Assembly: GCA_019321725.1 (NCBI GenBank)
Contig: CM033119.1
Span: forward strand, 3,187,865-3,251,864
DNA length: 64,000 nt
Direction: 5' to 3'
From: Paulownia fortunei
Taxonomy: Eukaryota; Streptophyta; Magnoliopsida; Lamiales; Paulowniaceae
Shown here: in pieces, positions 23,535-37,200 of the stretch
Position numbering within the stretch: position 1 is the stretch's first letter
Layout: each line of letters starts with the position of its first letter
Program-made: the position numbers and the translations under genes
Notes under the pieces: model-generated
Databases searched by the model: none
What the model was told of the DNA's origin: nothing
Seen by the model: only the letters and a program-made list of their open reading frames with translations

Positions 23535-25734
23535 TTCTATACATTCACGTTATTTCTCCATGTCTTGTAAGGGAGTGTAATCATTAACTCCCTTCATTAA
23601 TTTGGGAAGTTTGTTAAAATTGAGATTCTTCTTTTCTAAGGAAACTTATGATGGATAGACAAGTTTTTAGACTTACGAAAATGGGAAGAACAGTTTCTCC
23701 AGTTATTTTGTACTGAATAGTAAATTTTACTAATATGTTCTAACATAGTATAATTTTACTTATTTCACAATTCACTTTACTAGATATGAATTTCTCCATA
23801 ATTATTATTTACATTGTGATGATGAGTCAAGTTGCAAATATTTATCACACAAAAATTAAGAGGGTATTTGGTTGATTGCATAAGTTTTTTTAAATATATA
23901 TTTGAGACATTATAAGTCATAAAGTGTTCGGTAAAACTTTTAATAGAGTTGTTTGTAGATGTTGCGATTTTATAAATTCTGTTAAAAAAATAAGGAGTTT
24001 AATTTATTTTTAAGATATTAACAAATACTTTTAGTTTTGATTATATTAATTATAAAAAGTTATATAATTAGTATTTTATAAGCTCTATCTTTTTTATTCA
24101 AGCACTTCAAAAGTTAATTTTAAAAATAAGATCCAACATTTTATAAACTTCAAAAAATATCTTATAAAATGTAATAACTTATAAGATATTTAAAACAAAC
24201 TTAGAGGGTGTTTGACTAAAAAGATCTTAAAAGCTTTTTTTGGAACTTATATAATGTTAAATATAATTTTAAAAGAAGTTCTTGGAGTGTGGGTAAAATA
24301 AGATTGCGGAACTTATAAGATTTTAGTAATAATTTTAAAATTAATATGATAAAAATTGAATGAGTTTTTTTTTTTAATTTTAAAAATAAGTTAAGAATTC
24401 GTTATTTTTTTTTAAAGATAAGCTCATTTTCTAAAAAAAATAAAATTATTAAATATTTAGAACATGTTATAATTTTTCAATTTTTTTATAACATGCTCAC
24501 TCAAACAAACATCCTCTTAATCAATCATTCTCTCAAAGCGAGCAAATCTAATGGATTAACTATTTCTTTTATCTTATTTTTGGCTGAGTAGTGCTTGAAG
24601 ATTTAATGTACTCATTCGCTAATTATAGAGACATATACGCATTTAGCTCCACAAAAATGAACCCTCCACGCATATACAACATATATATATATATATCTAT
24701 CCACAGTTTAGTATTTGTTGGCTTGAAAGAAAAATATTAATTAGCTCAGGTTTTTTTTCTTGCATACGTACGAACTAATCTTGTATACTTGTCATTAATT
24801 GTTAGGATGCCACGTGGAAATAGACGTATTTTTGTGGCCATGAAATACGTGAGCTGACAGCAGAAAAACATGGGATGTATTTGTTATAGGTTGTTTATTT
24901 GCCAAACCTTCCTCACTTTAACATCCTTAGCAGTTAGTCCAACCAAACACAATTTAGGCCACACGATAATTTTCCTTGCATAGTACGTATATAATTATTT
25001 TGTTTTTAGTTCTGATAACCCATTCAACAAGGAAACAAAATTTAGATTTAATTAGTTTTTAATTTTCCTGAAAATTTATAATTTTTTTTTTCGAATGAAG
25101 CGATCAATTATATTTTTATATTCGAATAGCAATTTATAATAAATTAATAATTTATATGAATAAAAAATTACGTTATCGGCAAATATCCAAACCTAAAAAC
25201 TCAGACCCAACATCTTGAAGTCGGCTTCAATTTTGCCGTGAGACCAAATCTTTCTTTACAATGTCCATGCAATTTATCAGTAGCTAGAAGTATGGTATGT
25301 AGCTCAAATTTTTGGAGGTAATTTTATATGAGTTTAGACATTAGTATTTCTAAGTTAGCATACCTGAAAATAACTGCAAATATTACCTATTTCCTTTTTT
25401 TTTTTTAAATGAACGTATGTGCTCTTTGCTTTCTTCTTCTTCTTTTCTTTGTTTTTTTTTTTTCTTTTTTAAATCTGATAAAAATCCGGTTTCTGTTTCT
25501 AGTTATATTTTGACACATGTACTTTTGACATGATTGCTCTTAATATTAGGATAAAAATTAATAGAAAAGGAAGTGCACTAGAATTATCCAAGACATCGAA
25601 GTATTTAGTATTCGGACCCATATTGTAACACGACTAAATTTATATCTTGTACGGTTTAAAGGGAAAAAAGGTTTTGTATTCAAATTCTTAATCTGAGTTA
25701 AATTTATGGATAAAAATCAATTGAGTTTGAATCG

Positions 25735-26065
25735 AATTTATTAGAAATAAAATTCGACCCATAAAAGTTTTAAGAATTCAAACTCGTATTCGGTGGGTAT
25801 GTCCGTTAAATTCGCTAAACTTATTTTATAATTTTAAAAATATTAAAATTTATAATTTTAAAAATAATATTATTAATTATTTTTATTAAAAAAATCATAT
25901 AAATATATAATAATTTTCTAAAAAATAAAATAAAAAATATATGGATCAATGGGATTTGAAAAATGAAAAATATATGAGCCTACCTAAATTTATTTATATT
26001 GTTAAAACTCACTTCAAACGAATTTGAGTGTAGATTTGGATTCGCTTTATTATCATGCCTAGTTG
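25735..26065. mobile_element. GGGT-ended MITE, copy 3 (degenerate)
   Basis: Contains the family's TTTATAATTTTAAAAATATTAAAA block (from about 25822), an A/T core and the motif ATGGATCAATGGGATTTGAAAAATGAAAAATAT. The right end, complemented, reads GGCATGATAATAAAGCGAATCC, like the ATGACAATGGGT end of copy 1. A further weak remnant of the same family lies at about 54330-54600. Confidence 0.5.
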
Positions 26066-27105
26066 AATCCTATATATATGAGGAGTAAAACATGGTGATA
26101 ACATTTTTTATTTAGGGAGTCGTCTGTTGAAAGAATTTGGAGTGAGAGAATACAAAATCTCTATATTATCTTCGATATATCCTTGCTCAAGAATATAGAC
26201 TTTTCAATTGAGTCAAAACATTTAAACTATATGATCTTTAAATTTTATTTTTAGTTGATTTCTTACTATTTCGTATTATGAGTTTTTTTTGTAATATAAC
26301 GGTTTAGAGAAGTTGAAGGCAAGTAAGCAATCAAAAAAGAAAAAAAGAAAAAAATTAATTAATTAAGGAAAGGTATGGAATTTGACATCTAATGAGTGAG
26401 CTATCGACTTCATCAAATGATCCTTCTACATTATGTCCCTAAATCTTGTAGTTGTCAAATACATAAACTTGATGGGTACAATATCAGAATGAATTGGTGA
26501 TAAGAAAATAAGACAAACAAAAGACTCTATATTAGGTTAAGAGATTCTTTTACTCCATAATTGATATAGGAAAAATACATTCTTGATAGTATCATCATAA
26601 ATTCATAATTAACATACTAGCTAGTGGTGTATATATATAAAATTTTAATTTTTTATTATATATATACTTTTGACAGGCTCAATTAGGTAATTGCTATAAT
26701 CTGTGATCATAATTAGTGATAGTCAACATTAAAATGATCGATGAACATTTTTCCTTGCAATTGCAGTTATGATGATCAATTATCACCTTGATCCCTTAAT
26801 TTGAGAATGTTCACATCTACAATTATTTGAGACCAAATAATTCATACTTTCAAAAGTTATATATATCTATAACTAATAAAAATAGAATTTTATTTCTAAA
26901 TGCACATCCATATTTTTGGAAAGTCAGAAATATCTATAAAAGATAATGTAGAGACTCAACCTTCAACGTCAAGAAGTAGTGATAATATCTATTTCATGGT
27001 GACCATTATAGGAAGGGTTTATGATGATTCCTGGATTACACTCTTTTTCATGGCCGTCTAAAATTTAAAATGGTGTAACCAAATTAAAGTCATGCAAATT
27101 GTGCA

Positions 27106-27112
27106 TATAAAG
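27106..27112 (+). promoter_or_regulatory. Possible TATA box for the UPF0496 gene
   Basis: TATAAAG in the context GCATATAAAGC lies about 490 bp before the start ATG. A long leader would be needed, so the assignment is tentative. Confidence 0.3.
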
Positions 27113-27250
27113 CAAGGTGACGGGAGATAAAAGAGATGCCACTTCCACATACAGATAAACCTTACAATATGCTCTTTCGCAGAAGCCTCATCTTACACCA
27201 TATCAACCTTAAACCTAGCAAACATCTTGGGCAAGTTTCTATCTCTCTCT

Positions 27251-27294
27251 CTCACACACACACACACACAAACACAACCACACACACACACACA
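27251..27294. repeat. (CA)n microsatellite
   Basis: CT repeats pass into CACACA tracts interrupted by AAACACAACCA. Located in the leader/promoter region of the UPF0496 gene. Confidence 0.9.
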
Positions 27295-27599
27295 AAGGCT
27301 ATATATATGATCAGATGAAACTATATAGTTTTCTAAAACAGATGACGTGAAATACATACCTTAAACTGCCTTCTTAGTGGTTATAAAAGCTTTTGCTCAT
27401 CTGACATATTACAACATAGGAAAACCAGGTGATTATTGTTATAGGATTAAACCCCTTTTTTATTTTTCTCTTTGCGAGGTTGAAGAAGGAAGAAACCCTC
27501 TTCTTGGTTGTCACGAACTGGCAACTTACATGGTTGGTTCTTGAAGTAGGAGCTGTTTCGCTATAACACATCGACCGCGTTTAACCCAAGAATCTCAAG

Positions 27600-28833
27600 A
27601 TGTGGGCAAGATTCAGAACTTCGGTGACCAAGAAAGGTGCGTTTTTGAAGGAAAATGAATAGAACTCTCAATTAATGCTTTCTCTTTAGTTTTCCAGATT
27701 AATGAAAACTCCATGGCATGATTAATTAATGGTTTGCATTACTAAACTGATTATCCATTTTGGTTGCAGATAAGCAGAAAATCAAACAATCTCATAGTTG
27801 CCTCAATGTCAACGAGGAATATCTTTGTGCAGTTAGAACAAAATCCTACGCGGATTTCTTCTTGAAAGTTCAATTGCTGGTAAACGAGCCATCATCGTCA
27901 CCAGCTTACTGCTATCCAGGGCTCTCAGAAGCTCTTCTTGACCCTGGCCAAGAAACTATAACGGCAGTTCTTGAATCATCATCTGTTTTCTCAAACAAAT
28001 CATCCGACCTAAAATCACTTCTCTTCAATTATTTCGATATCAGTGCCGAAGCTTCAAAGTTCTGCAGCCAACTTCTCAAAAGCTTGAACCAACTTCAAGC
28101 TGATTACAGGTTCATTCATCAAATCATTGACGCCATTGATAATGACTACTCTTCTGAGCAATTCGGTTTCGCTGTTTCCGAGCTTCGTTCTTGTGTCATT
28201 CACAACAACCCCTTCTCCAATTTGAACAAACAAGATTTCAAGCACATCCATGAAAAACACTCGTCGGTTTTACAACACTTGAAGTCAAATAGGAAAAGGG
28301 TGGCGAGGAAGATCAAAATGATCAAATGCTTCAACAGGGCATCATGGGTATGTGTAACAGCAGCCTGCGGACTAGTAGCTGCAGCAGCCATGTTTCTGGC
28401 GGTGCATACTCTCACAGCACTACTCATGGGGCCTGCACTCTTCAGCGTGCCGATGAAGCCATTGAAGAAAAAGATTCAAAATTTTCGATTTCTGAAATAT
28501 GGATTTCTGAGGAAAGTTGTCGAGCAACTTGATGTGGCTGCAAAGGGTGCATATATCTTGAACATGGATTTCGATACAATGAGTCGACTCGTGTCTCGGC
28601 TTCAGGATGAAATTGAGCACAACAAGGCAATGATTCAATTCTGCTTGGAGAGGAGGGAGGATAGACTTTCTTTCCAGGTGTTGAAGGAGCTTAAAAAGTA
28701 TGAATTTGGGTTCAGGAAACAAGTGGAAGAGCTCGAAGAGCACGTATATTTATGTCTTGTTACAATTAATCGGGCTAGAGCTCTGGTGGTAAAGGAAATT
28801 TCCAGGGCTTGTGCAGAAAATCCAGTGCAGTAG
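27600..28833 (+). CDS. UPF0496 family membrane protein (At3g49070-like)
   Basis: Two exons, 27600-27636 and 27770-28833, give a 1101-nt CDS (366 aa). The first exon (MWARFRTSVTKK) ends AAAG|GTGCG and the second begins after TTGGTTGCAG, forming an Asp codon across the junction. The family hallmark VNEEYLCAVRTKSYADFF is at about 24-41. Alpha-helical stretches with coiled-coil character (about 90-190 and 270-350) flank one hydrophobic segment (about 203-234; VTAACGLVAAAAMFLAV). UPF0496 proteins are plant-specific with no settled function. Length and layout are normal for the family. A CA microsatellite and possible TATA box lie upstream. Confidence 0.88.
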
Positions 28834-30442
28834 GCAGTTTAGGCATTGTACAGTTATTCTTTCATTTGTAGATATTAATCGTACGATTTTTTATAGCATG
28901 AAATTGAATAATGCAGGTTGATCTTCCAGGTTAATGTTTTATTATCAGTCTTGATCAGCCTGAATCAATTAGGTGGTTTTCTCCAATTATTTTAAAGACC
29001 TGATGGACTCTGTTGACGTCATTTAACAGGGTAAGTTCACCAATTCAAACTTGGTGACTAATTTTCATAAAATCAAAAGCTTTATCTCATTTAAAGCAAA
29101 TTAATGAATCTTTTAAGCAGAGATCATGGATCAAATTGTGCACATAAAAAATCTTGCAACAATGTTGAAGCTTCTATTCCTATATTATTTGCATCAGCTA
29201 ACCAGCCAACAAGTCAACTTACATTGGTCATCCAACCAAAACTATTCTACTAATTAATCCATTTTAAACTCATATTTCCAGGATTTTTTTCAGTAATGCA
29301 TTAATTTAGCATCAGATATTTAAACTTTAAATATCTAGGAGGAGCTGCTTTTATGTTGGCAAAGCACGTCTCAAATAACTTTAGGTTAAATTTTGATATA
29401 TATTCCATAAATTTCTTTTTTATTTTTTCATTTTTTCCTTTTTTTCTGGTGGGGTTGGGGGCTGAAGCAAGAGCATTTCATCTAGTGTTGCTCTGGCCTT
29501 ATTTTCTTGATTTGCATGTAATGTCCCATTCGACATCTGTGCTTAGCTTGCTTCAACATTGCACTAATTCCTTAGTTTACGATACTATTAATTGTTGTTT
29601 TTCCAATATGAGAAATTTAGAAACCAATAATCCATCTGAATAAATACATAAGAGAGAAAAACTGATGACTGCAAATTATTCAAATGGTATTTATATGCCT
29701 CAGAAACATAACAAGCATGAGAAAGATTCACACAAGAATTGCAGAAATTGAATGCCAATTCCATAACAACAATTCAAATTATCATATAGTTATATTATTA
29801 TTATTATTAAAGGATTTTGGGTATCCGTCCCACTAATAAAAGAAGCCGGCATCTATAAAGTAGAAAATCTCAAAAAATAAATATCAATTCTGAAAAAAAT
29901 AAAAACCAAAATATTTGGGTGGGGTCATACTCATATGATTGACCGCACACACTTCTCAGTCCTCTCCTCGCCAAACAATTCCTCTTCTTTGAATATTCTT
30001 TTAGTTGCCATGCGAATCTCCTTAGCCCCATATGAAATGGGGGTGCCAACCTCTTCCCATAAGTTATAACCTAAGCAGTCAGAATCTTACTTGTGCCAGC
30101 TACATAATTTGCTGTCCAATTAATTCCACAAACAAACTTTTTCCCACCTGTACAATTAAAAAAATTAGAAATTGATAAAACCAATATGCAGACACATATC
30201 ATCAATTTAATTCGCTGTTTCCAGTCAATCTCCTTAATTTGCAAGGAATTCTCTTCCTTCTGTTCATAGTCTTTCACATGAACTCATTTCCGCCATTTCT
30301 TTTTGATTTTTTTAAAAGTAAAAGGCCTTCTAGTAGTAAAACCTTTTGCTGGATCCTAGTTTAAACTTTAATTTAGTACCATAAAAATATTATACATACC
30401 ATTTACATATACTTAGGCCACGACCAATTGATGCGAAAAAGA
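28834..30442. other. Intergenic DNA, nothing recognised
   Basis: 3' flank of the UPF0496 gene, then AT-rich DNA without a supported ORF or repeat. The open frame at 29353-29643 is T-rich with no domain. The last part approaches the UGT80 promoter. Confidence 0.5.
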
Positions 30443-30450
30443 TATATAAA
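30443..30450 (+). promoter_or_regulatory. Probable TATA box of the UGT80 gene
   Basis: TATATAAA lies about 800 bp before the start codon, with a CCAAT-like CGACCAATTG about 20 bp upstream. The region downstream has leader-like CT-rich sequence. A leader intron would end at a TTTTATGCAG acceptor at 31160, about 80 bp before the ATG. Confidence 0.45.
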
Positions 30451-31236
30451 ATAAGAAGCCCCAGACGCCATAAAGTCTTGAAATCACTTGTTTTTCTCCG
30501 AAAACCAAGAGAGCTTGAAATTTCTTGTCCAAAACCCCCAAAGGTTTTCACGCATCTCACCCCTATATCCTAAAAAATTTATTCTTTTTCTTTTGTTAGG
30601 ATGATCTTTTGAAAAGTTGGAAATTGGTCCTTTTTAGCAAGTCGTAGTTCGGAATCTTTATTGTATGTTACTAATTGAAAATCTTGCACGTTTTATCTGC
30701 CGCGCGCTGCCCCTTTCTTGAGTTTTCATTGCAAACCTCAGTTATTTGTTAGTTTTTGCCCATTTCTTTGGTACTTACAGTTTCTGTATCTGAATTCTTG
30801 TTGATGGCATGTAAAGTGTGAATCTTTGTTGAGTTTTCTGAACTTAATTCTGGTCTTACCGAACACTGAGCACGTGGAATTGTGTGGTAGGTGTCTGAAT
30901 GGTTGGGTTTGGTATTGGGTATGTGTAAAGTTGCAAAGTTCAAAGCTTTTGTAGTTTTCAATGGCCGCCTTCCATTATTGCTACCATGATTTTTCATGTG
31001 TTATTTCACATATTTAGTATAAATATTGGGTAATTTTGAGGATTTTGTTTCTATTTGCTGCTATTTGAAGTGTTCTGGAATTATGGGATTCCTGAATTTG
31101 TGTTGTGTTTTGATTTTCATATGAACGTTCAATTGTAATGAATGGGAAATTTTATGCAGAGGTCTGAAGCTGTGGAATTCAGTTGAAAATTGTACTAGTT
31201 GCTGAAGGAATTCAATTTTCTGTGGAGAAAACCCAG

Positions 31237-31281
31237 ATGAAATGGATAGTAATGGGATTGATAAGATGCCAAAAACTTTAG
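31237..31281 (+). promoter_or_regulatory. Overlapping upstream ORF at the UGT80 start
   Basis: An ATG at 31237, five bases before the main ATG at 31242 and in another frame, opens a 15-codon ORF ending in TAG at 31279-31281. It overlaps the main reading frame, so ribosomes initiating there would miss the main start. Confidence 0.6.
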
Positions 31282-34200
31282 AAAATAGGGTAGAATGCAG
31301 CCAGGAGGTCTCAAAGAGTTTAGACCGAATTCATAATTATGATGCACCACTTCAAACAAATAAGTCCCCTCCTGGCACATCCAGGGGGACAGAGGATGAG
31401 GGGCACAGTTTACTGGAAGTGACTAGTATTAATCTCAATCAACTTTCTCATGCCAGACCAGAGGGTTTAAAAGATCAGAGGACAAGTACGTCATCTGCAT
31501 TAAGAAACAGGCCTGTAGGCGAGCAGTCTGATTTGTGTTTGACACCTGGAGCGAATGATCGAAGGATAAATTTGTTGCAGTCATCGTCTGTTGTGGAGGT
31601 TTCTCAGTTGAAAGATCACAGTCTCAGTCCATCACCTCTGGTGCGAAGAGGTCAGAACTTATACTTCCCTTTATACCTATCAATCATCGATGCCAGACAT
31701 GGAAATTCAGAAGATAAATTAAAGCTCGGAACTGATCATTTAAGCTGACATCCAACCTGTTTTGTTCGTTCTTTCTATTTGTCCCATTTTCCTTCACCAT
31801 TACATGGTGTATTCACACTTGCATATTTTCCTTGTCATCTTAAGGGTTGGACCATTGCATCACAGCACCTGTGCACAGAAATCTCTTCCTTGAAAGCCAA
31901 GAGGTTGCATTTTCAAGGTCTATGACTGAGAAGAGAGGTAGTCCAATGGCTGCTCTAAAATTGGACAGACTCTCAGAACATGAGAAGGTGAAATGCATTG
32001 TCTCGAATTCTTCACCTATTTATGCTTTTCAATATGTTTTCCTTGTGTTTATGTTCGACAGATACGGTTTATGCCACCCATTTTCCATGTATTATGTGTA
32101 TTTTTATGTGCTTCTGTTTTATTTGTTTAAGCAGCTATCTGGGTTGGATGACTCCCCCGTAGCATGTATCTTGCATTTCTATGGCTCTGGGGGATAGCTA
32201 ATCCGTTATCACATAGCTTGACAATTGCCAGAGAGAGAAATATTGCTCGCGTACTGCTACGCTTATCATCATGATTCAAAGTTGGTTCTGCACTCTGGAC
32301 ACCTGCTTTACAAACCAAACAGAAACTTCTTGTTGAAGTGCACTGAATGAGAAAAATGGGTTTTGTCTTTACACTCCTTTCATTTCTAAGAATCAGAAAT
32401 ATAATTATTTAGGATACAAATATATGGAAATAATGGAAGAGTTTGAAGAGAAGACAAACTCACAAAGATGCAATAGATGCAGTTAGTTTGCCAATGCGTT
32501 AGTGGGACTAGTACATGGCCTAACAGAATCTAAACCAAAGTTGGTGAAGTTGAACTGCGATGAGAAATGTAAGAACCCCAAAGCGTGGATGTTGAGTTAA
32601 GCTCTCATATTTGCATTCGTACTTCACAGCTGAATGTAGAAGTACATAAGGATCAATGCAGTGGAGCAATGTAATTTTGTATAGATTTTTTAAAACCCTG
32701 ACGTACCATGTTTTCCCTATGTATAGTTCTAGGTTCCTTTAGCCATTTCTTTAGTTGTTTGTGTCAGCCAAATAGGCATGTCTATATGTTTTTCATTGTT
32801 ATATTACAGGAACTGATTGTTTCATAGTTTGCCCACCATTTTCTGATAATTATGTTTTATGTACTAGCACAGAAGGTCAGCTTTGTCAGTACCCTCTCAT
32901 TATACTTTTGATCGTGTAGGCATCTCAAAAATAATTTGACATTGTTATCTGGAAAAATAATCAAAAGAAATGATATTCCTCCCCTTACAGTGATAATCCA
33001 TCTTCATACTATTAAGCTGCCAATGCAACTTGAAACACTCTTATTCATGGATGCCACCCTTGAATTCTTTTGTGGGCATTTACTACTTTGACCTTACAAC
33101 TGAGCACTTAAGTAGTTAAGGCAGAACAAGAAGTTGGTGCACCTTTTCCTTGTTCAGATTTACAATATAATAGATTGGGATTTGATTGATACTGAACTTT
33201 TTTTCGTTTTACCCAGAAAAAGTTAATTGTGAACTTAGTGAAGATCCAAAATGACGGGACAGTGGAGGTTGACCTCACTAAGGATTCTCCTGTAGCTTCT
33301 GAGTTATTAGAGCTTCATCCGGTTGAGGGAATTCCTTCTACTGTTGATTATATCATGACTGATTACAATAAATCAATTCCTAAACTGAAGATTGCCCTGC
33401 TTGTAGTTGGAACAAGAGGAGATGTTCAGCCTTTTGTGGCTGTGGCAAGGAGACTTCAGGTAAGCCGTAATTTCCTGAGTGCATGAACTCTTGATAATTT
33501 TATATAGTTTCTCATAATTGTTTACCTCCTGCTTGTCTAAGCTATTTTTTGGATTCTACAATCATCTGCTATATGTTTCCGTGAGAAGGCATGATTTTAG
33601 CTTCTGTATATTTTGGAGGTCCATTGAGGTTTGAGAATTATATTTAGGTATTCAACTAATGTATCTCAATGCCGGATAGCTTAAGAATGTCGCATTTATA
33701 CAATGTTTTATTTTTCACTCTTCAACTATTATGTTTAAATGTAAAAAGTTAGCCTTTGTGTGATTAATTTTGACCTATTTTGGAATTTTTTAGGTTGCAG
33801 AATGTTTAACATCATTCTTTAAGCTTTTGAAAACAAAATATGCGAGGATTCTCTGTAGCAAAGGCAGGGAGTATTTGAGATTGATCTATGCTTGGTAGGG
33901 TAGGGTGTAGAGCTTTAACAAGGTGCTTCTTCAGCTGAACTTTTAGTGCAAAAGACAAATGATGCTCTGTCCTTGCAAATCAAACAAAATCCACTAATAA
34001 ATATTGTTACATGGAGATTACATGTTCATTTGACACCTTTCAAGAACCAAAGATTATACACCAAGAGGTTGCAATGTTCTGATTCCATTGACCATGGGAG
34101 TCCTCTTGTTTCTCAGGAAACAATAACTAATATACCCATAACAATTTTGAAAGGGATGTTTTTTTGGTCGTCCTGAATTAGTCTCCATTTATCTGGGATA

Positions 34201-37200
34201 ATCTATTTTCCTTTGTATCTGTTAAGAAATTTATTAAATTAACTGGAGAAGTGATATCAATTGCCCACCACTGAACAGCTTTGTTTCGTCTCTTTAAACT
34301 ATAATCTCCTCCACTCTTTTGCTGTCTCCATTCTTTATCTTTTACCATGATTGCCATAATATTGACCTACCACCCCCATTTAGGTTTAAGAAAAATTAAG
34401 TTTTCTAAAATTGAATTTGAAGCCCATCTCTAGGTATTTGAATTAATTATTAGTTAAAATTGCAGCAAGGCAAATGGTAATTATGATTAAAAAAATAGTT
34501 AACTATTTAAAAATTGATTAAATAATGAAATGAGAAGTTGAAATGCATATCCAAACCAAACAAAATTAAAGTCCTCTTAAAATGCAATTTAGAATAAATT
34601 GCATTAATACCCCTTTGAAGTTAGGTTTAATTACACGAACAGCCCCTATGAACCTCATCACTTGTGAGTTGAGCTTTTCTGCTGAAGTAAGCTTACTTCC
34701 GTAATGACAGAACGCCATATGTGGGCTATCAATTAGATGCCTTTAAGCTCAGGGGAGGTGCAATTTACCCTAAATTTAAATAAGACTACCTATGCTTATC
34801 TTCTTTTCTTGTTTCAATAACTATGAATTTCACAAAACAGATGTTATTACTGCTTGCACACTGGTTACTTTATTGTTATTGTCACATTTTTATATTGTTT
34901 TTCACATATTATATGGAATTTTGCTCGTTTAGCACTCATCAATAATTTGTTATTAATATCCAACTGCAATCTATATGTGAGCACAGGAATATGGTCATCA
35001 TGTAAGGTTGGCAACTCATTTCAACTTCCGTGGATTTGTGAAGTCAGCTGGGGTAGATTTTTACCCACTTGGCGGTGATCCTCGTGTTTTAGCTGGATGT
35101 AAGAGGTCCTCAACATGCATACATTCCTGAAATTATCCAAAATATTTAATATATTATCATTGTGAAAGTTTTAACTGAAACATCAGATGTCATATGGCTC
35201 TTCTGTGACCTTGGTATACTTAGTACATAATGCATTATCCTGTCCAGTCTCATATTATGCAATTATGTTACCCAGTCTCTTATTGTATAATTATTCTTCT
35301 GCCTCCAAGTTGCTCTTCATGGTCGTGTTGCTTTGTAATCTAGCCCATAGTTTTAGTTTACTTTCTCTAACTATTTGTCATCATAGTCTTATGCCAGAGC
35401 ACATCTTATAAATTCATGATTATAGTTTTCTGTATCCTCTACTATGACCTTGAGCTTCCAAGTAATGCAGTTGCCAAAATCTGAATTGGTTCCAGATTTA
35501 GTGTATAATTGATGATTCTAAGCATTTCTTGACTGAGTTATTTAATGCTTATGGTTTTCTGTATCCTCTACTTATCTTGAGATTCCAAGAAATGCAATTG
35601 CCAAAATCTGAATTGGTTCCAAAATTTAGTGTATAATTGATGATTCTGACCATTTCTTGACTGAGTTATTTATTGCAATTGTAGATATGGCCAGAAATAA
35701 AGGTCTTATTCCATCAGCACCTGGGGAAATTTCTATACAACGTAAACAAATAAAGGCCATTATTGAATCTCTCCTTCCAGCATGCACAGAACCGGATCCA
35801 ATAACTGGTGAACCTTTCAGGGCTCAGGCAATTATTGCAAATCCTCCTGCTTATGGTTAGTTATTGCAAACTACATGTGCTCCAACTGTTTAAAATTTAT
35901 CTATAATTTCTGTATTTTATTTTACATCTTTAATGAGATTAAATCTTGTGTTGAAATCCCTCAAGCACCATTTACAATTAAGAAACTTCAAAAAGGAGAT
36001 TCCAGTTTTGATCTTTTTCTTAATACCATTCAGAAACTCTATCATTTAATATTGTTTCACTATAAATAAACTTCCAGAAGCATGCTTCATTCAGTCTTAA
36101 GAAAATTCATGTACTAGATATGATGTTCTTGTTATCAGGACATGCACATGTAGCTGAAGCTCTCGGTGTTCCCCTTCACATCTTCTTCACAATGCCTTGG
36201 ACGTAAGCTCAACTTGTTGTTTCTATTTGTGTGTCTGATCTGTGATTAGTTTATACTTTCTAAGAATTGAGTTTCTTAATGCGATAAAATATTAGTTTAT
36301 AAGAAAGCCTATTTTTGAAGTCTTGTGTGACCAGGAGGAGTAATAATACATGTTTCGGAACTTCATTTTCCGGAGTTCTTGAAATTTTGAGAGAATATTT
36401 TTTCAGTTTGAAACTGACAAAAAAGGTTTATATTCATTAACAAATTTCTTGTAGATTTCGAATATGTGTCTGTTCATGAACTGTTTTTTGATAATGGAAC
36501 TTTCTCTTTATTAAAGGAGGATTAAAGAAAAATACTTACACATGTGCTAAATAGACAGGCCTACATATGCATTTCCTCACCCATTAGCACGTGTACCTCA
36601 AAGTGCAGGATACTGGGTATGTTTCAATTATTCTGAGATGTTCTTACTTCTTCAATTTAGATAACTCAACTGGATATCCTAACGAATATGCTCTGCTATA
36701 TTTCTTGCTTGGTCCAGCTTTCATATATTCTTGTGGATTTACTGATATGGTGGGGCATAAGAGGACATATTAATGACTTCAGGAAAAATAAGCTGAAGCT
36801 TGCCCCTATTGCATACTTCAGCACATACCATGGGTCAATTTCTCATCTCCCAACAGGCTATATGTGGAGTCCCCATGTTGTGCCCAAGCCAAATGGTAAG
36901 AACATCTTCGGTTACTTGACAGTATTTAATTACTCAATGATCTTTATGGTGTAAAATGTAACCTAGCATCTACTTAAATTGTGGAAATATGATAACTCTT
37001 TCTTTGTAAGAATTTTCTATTAACAAATATGTATGGATACCAGTTTTCAATTTTTCTCATTTGGTAGACCTCTTTTCATTTAACTTCCCATGGATATTTT
37101 TCATTCCTGCGAATTTGTGCTGTTAGAAGCTCCCACTTGTTTTAATTATACCTGATAATCCAGGAGCAATTTGGCCACCTCAGTACATCAGTATGGAATA

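Larger units (their letters stand above)
15375..27599. other. 12-kb gene desert of decayed transposons
   Basis: No conventional protein-coding gene is supported. The desert contains a large TIR element with a nested hAT-like MITE (16.6-19.1 kb), a retroelement-like remnant (19.1-20.2 kb), several copies of a MITE with GGGT ends, tandem repeats (20.9-21.6 kb) and a small GC-rich ORF (23.5 kb). 15375-16600 and about 23.6-25.6 kb are AT-rich with nothing I recognise. 26.1-27.1 kb is featureless up to the promoter region of the UPF0496 gene. Confidence 0.6.

Noticed and set aside
29353..29643. 96-codon ORF starting with hydrophobic residues
   Set aside because: T-rich composition explains the hydrophobicity; no family or splice support.
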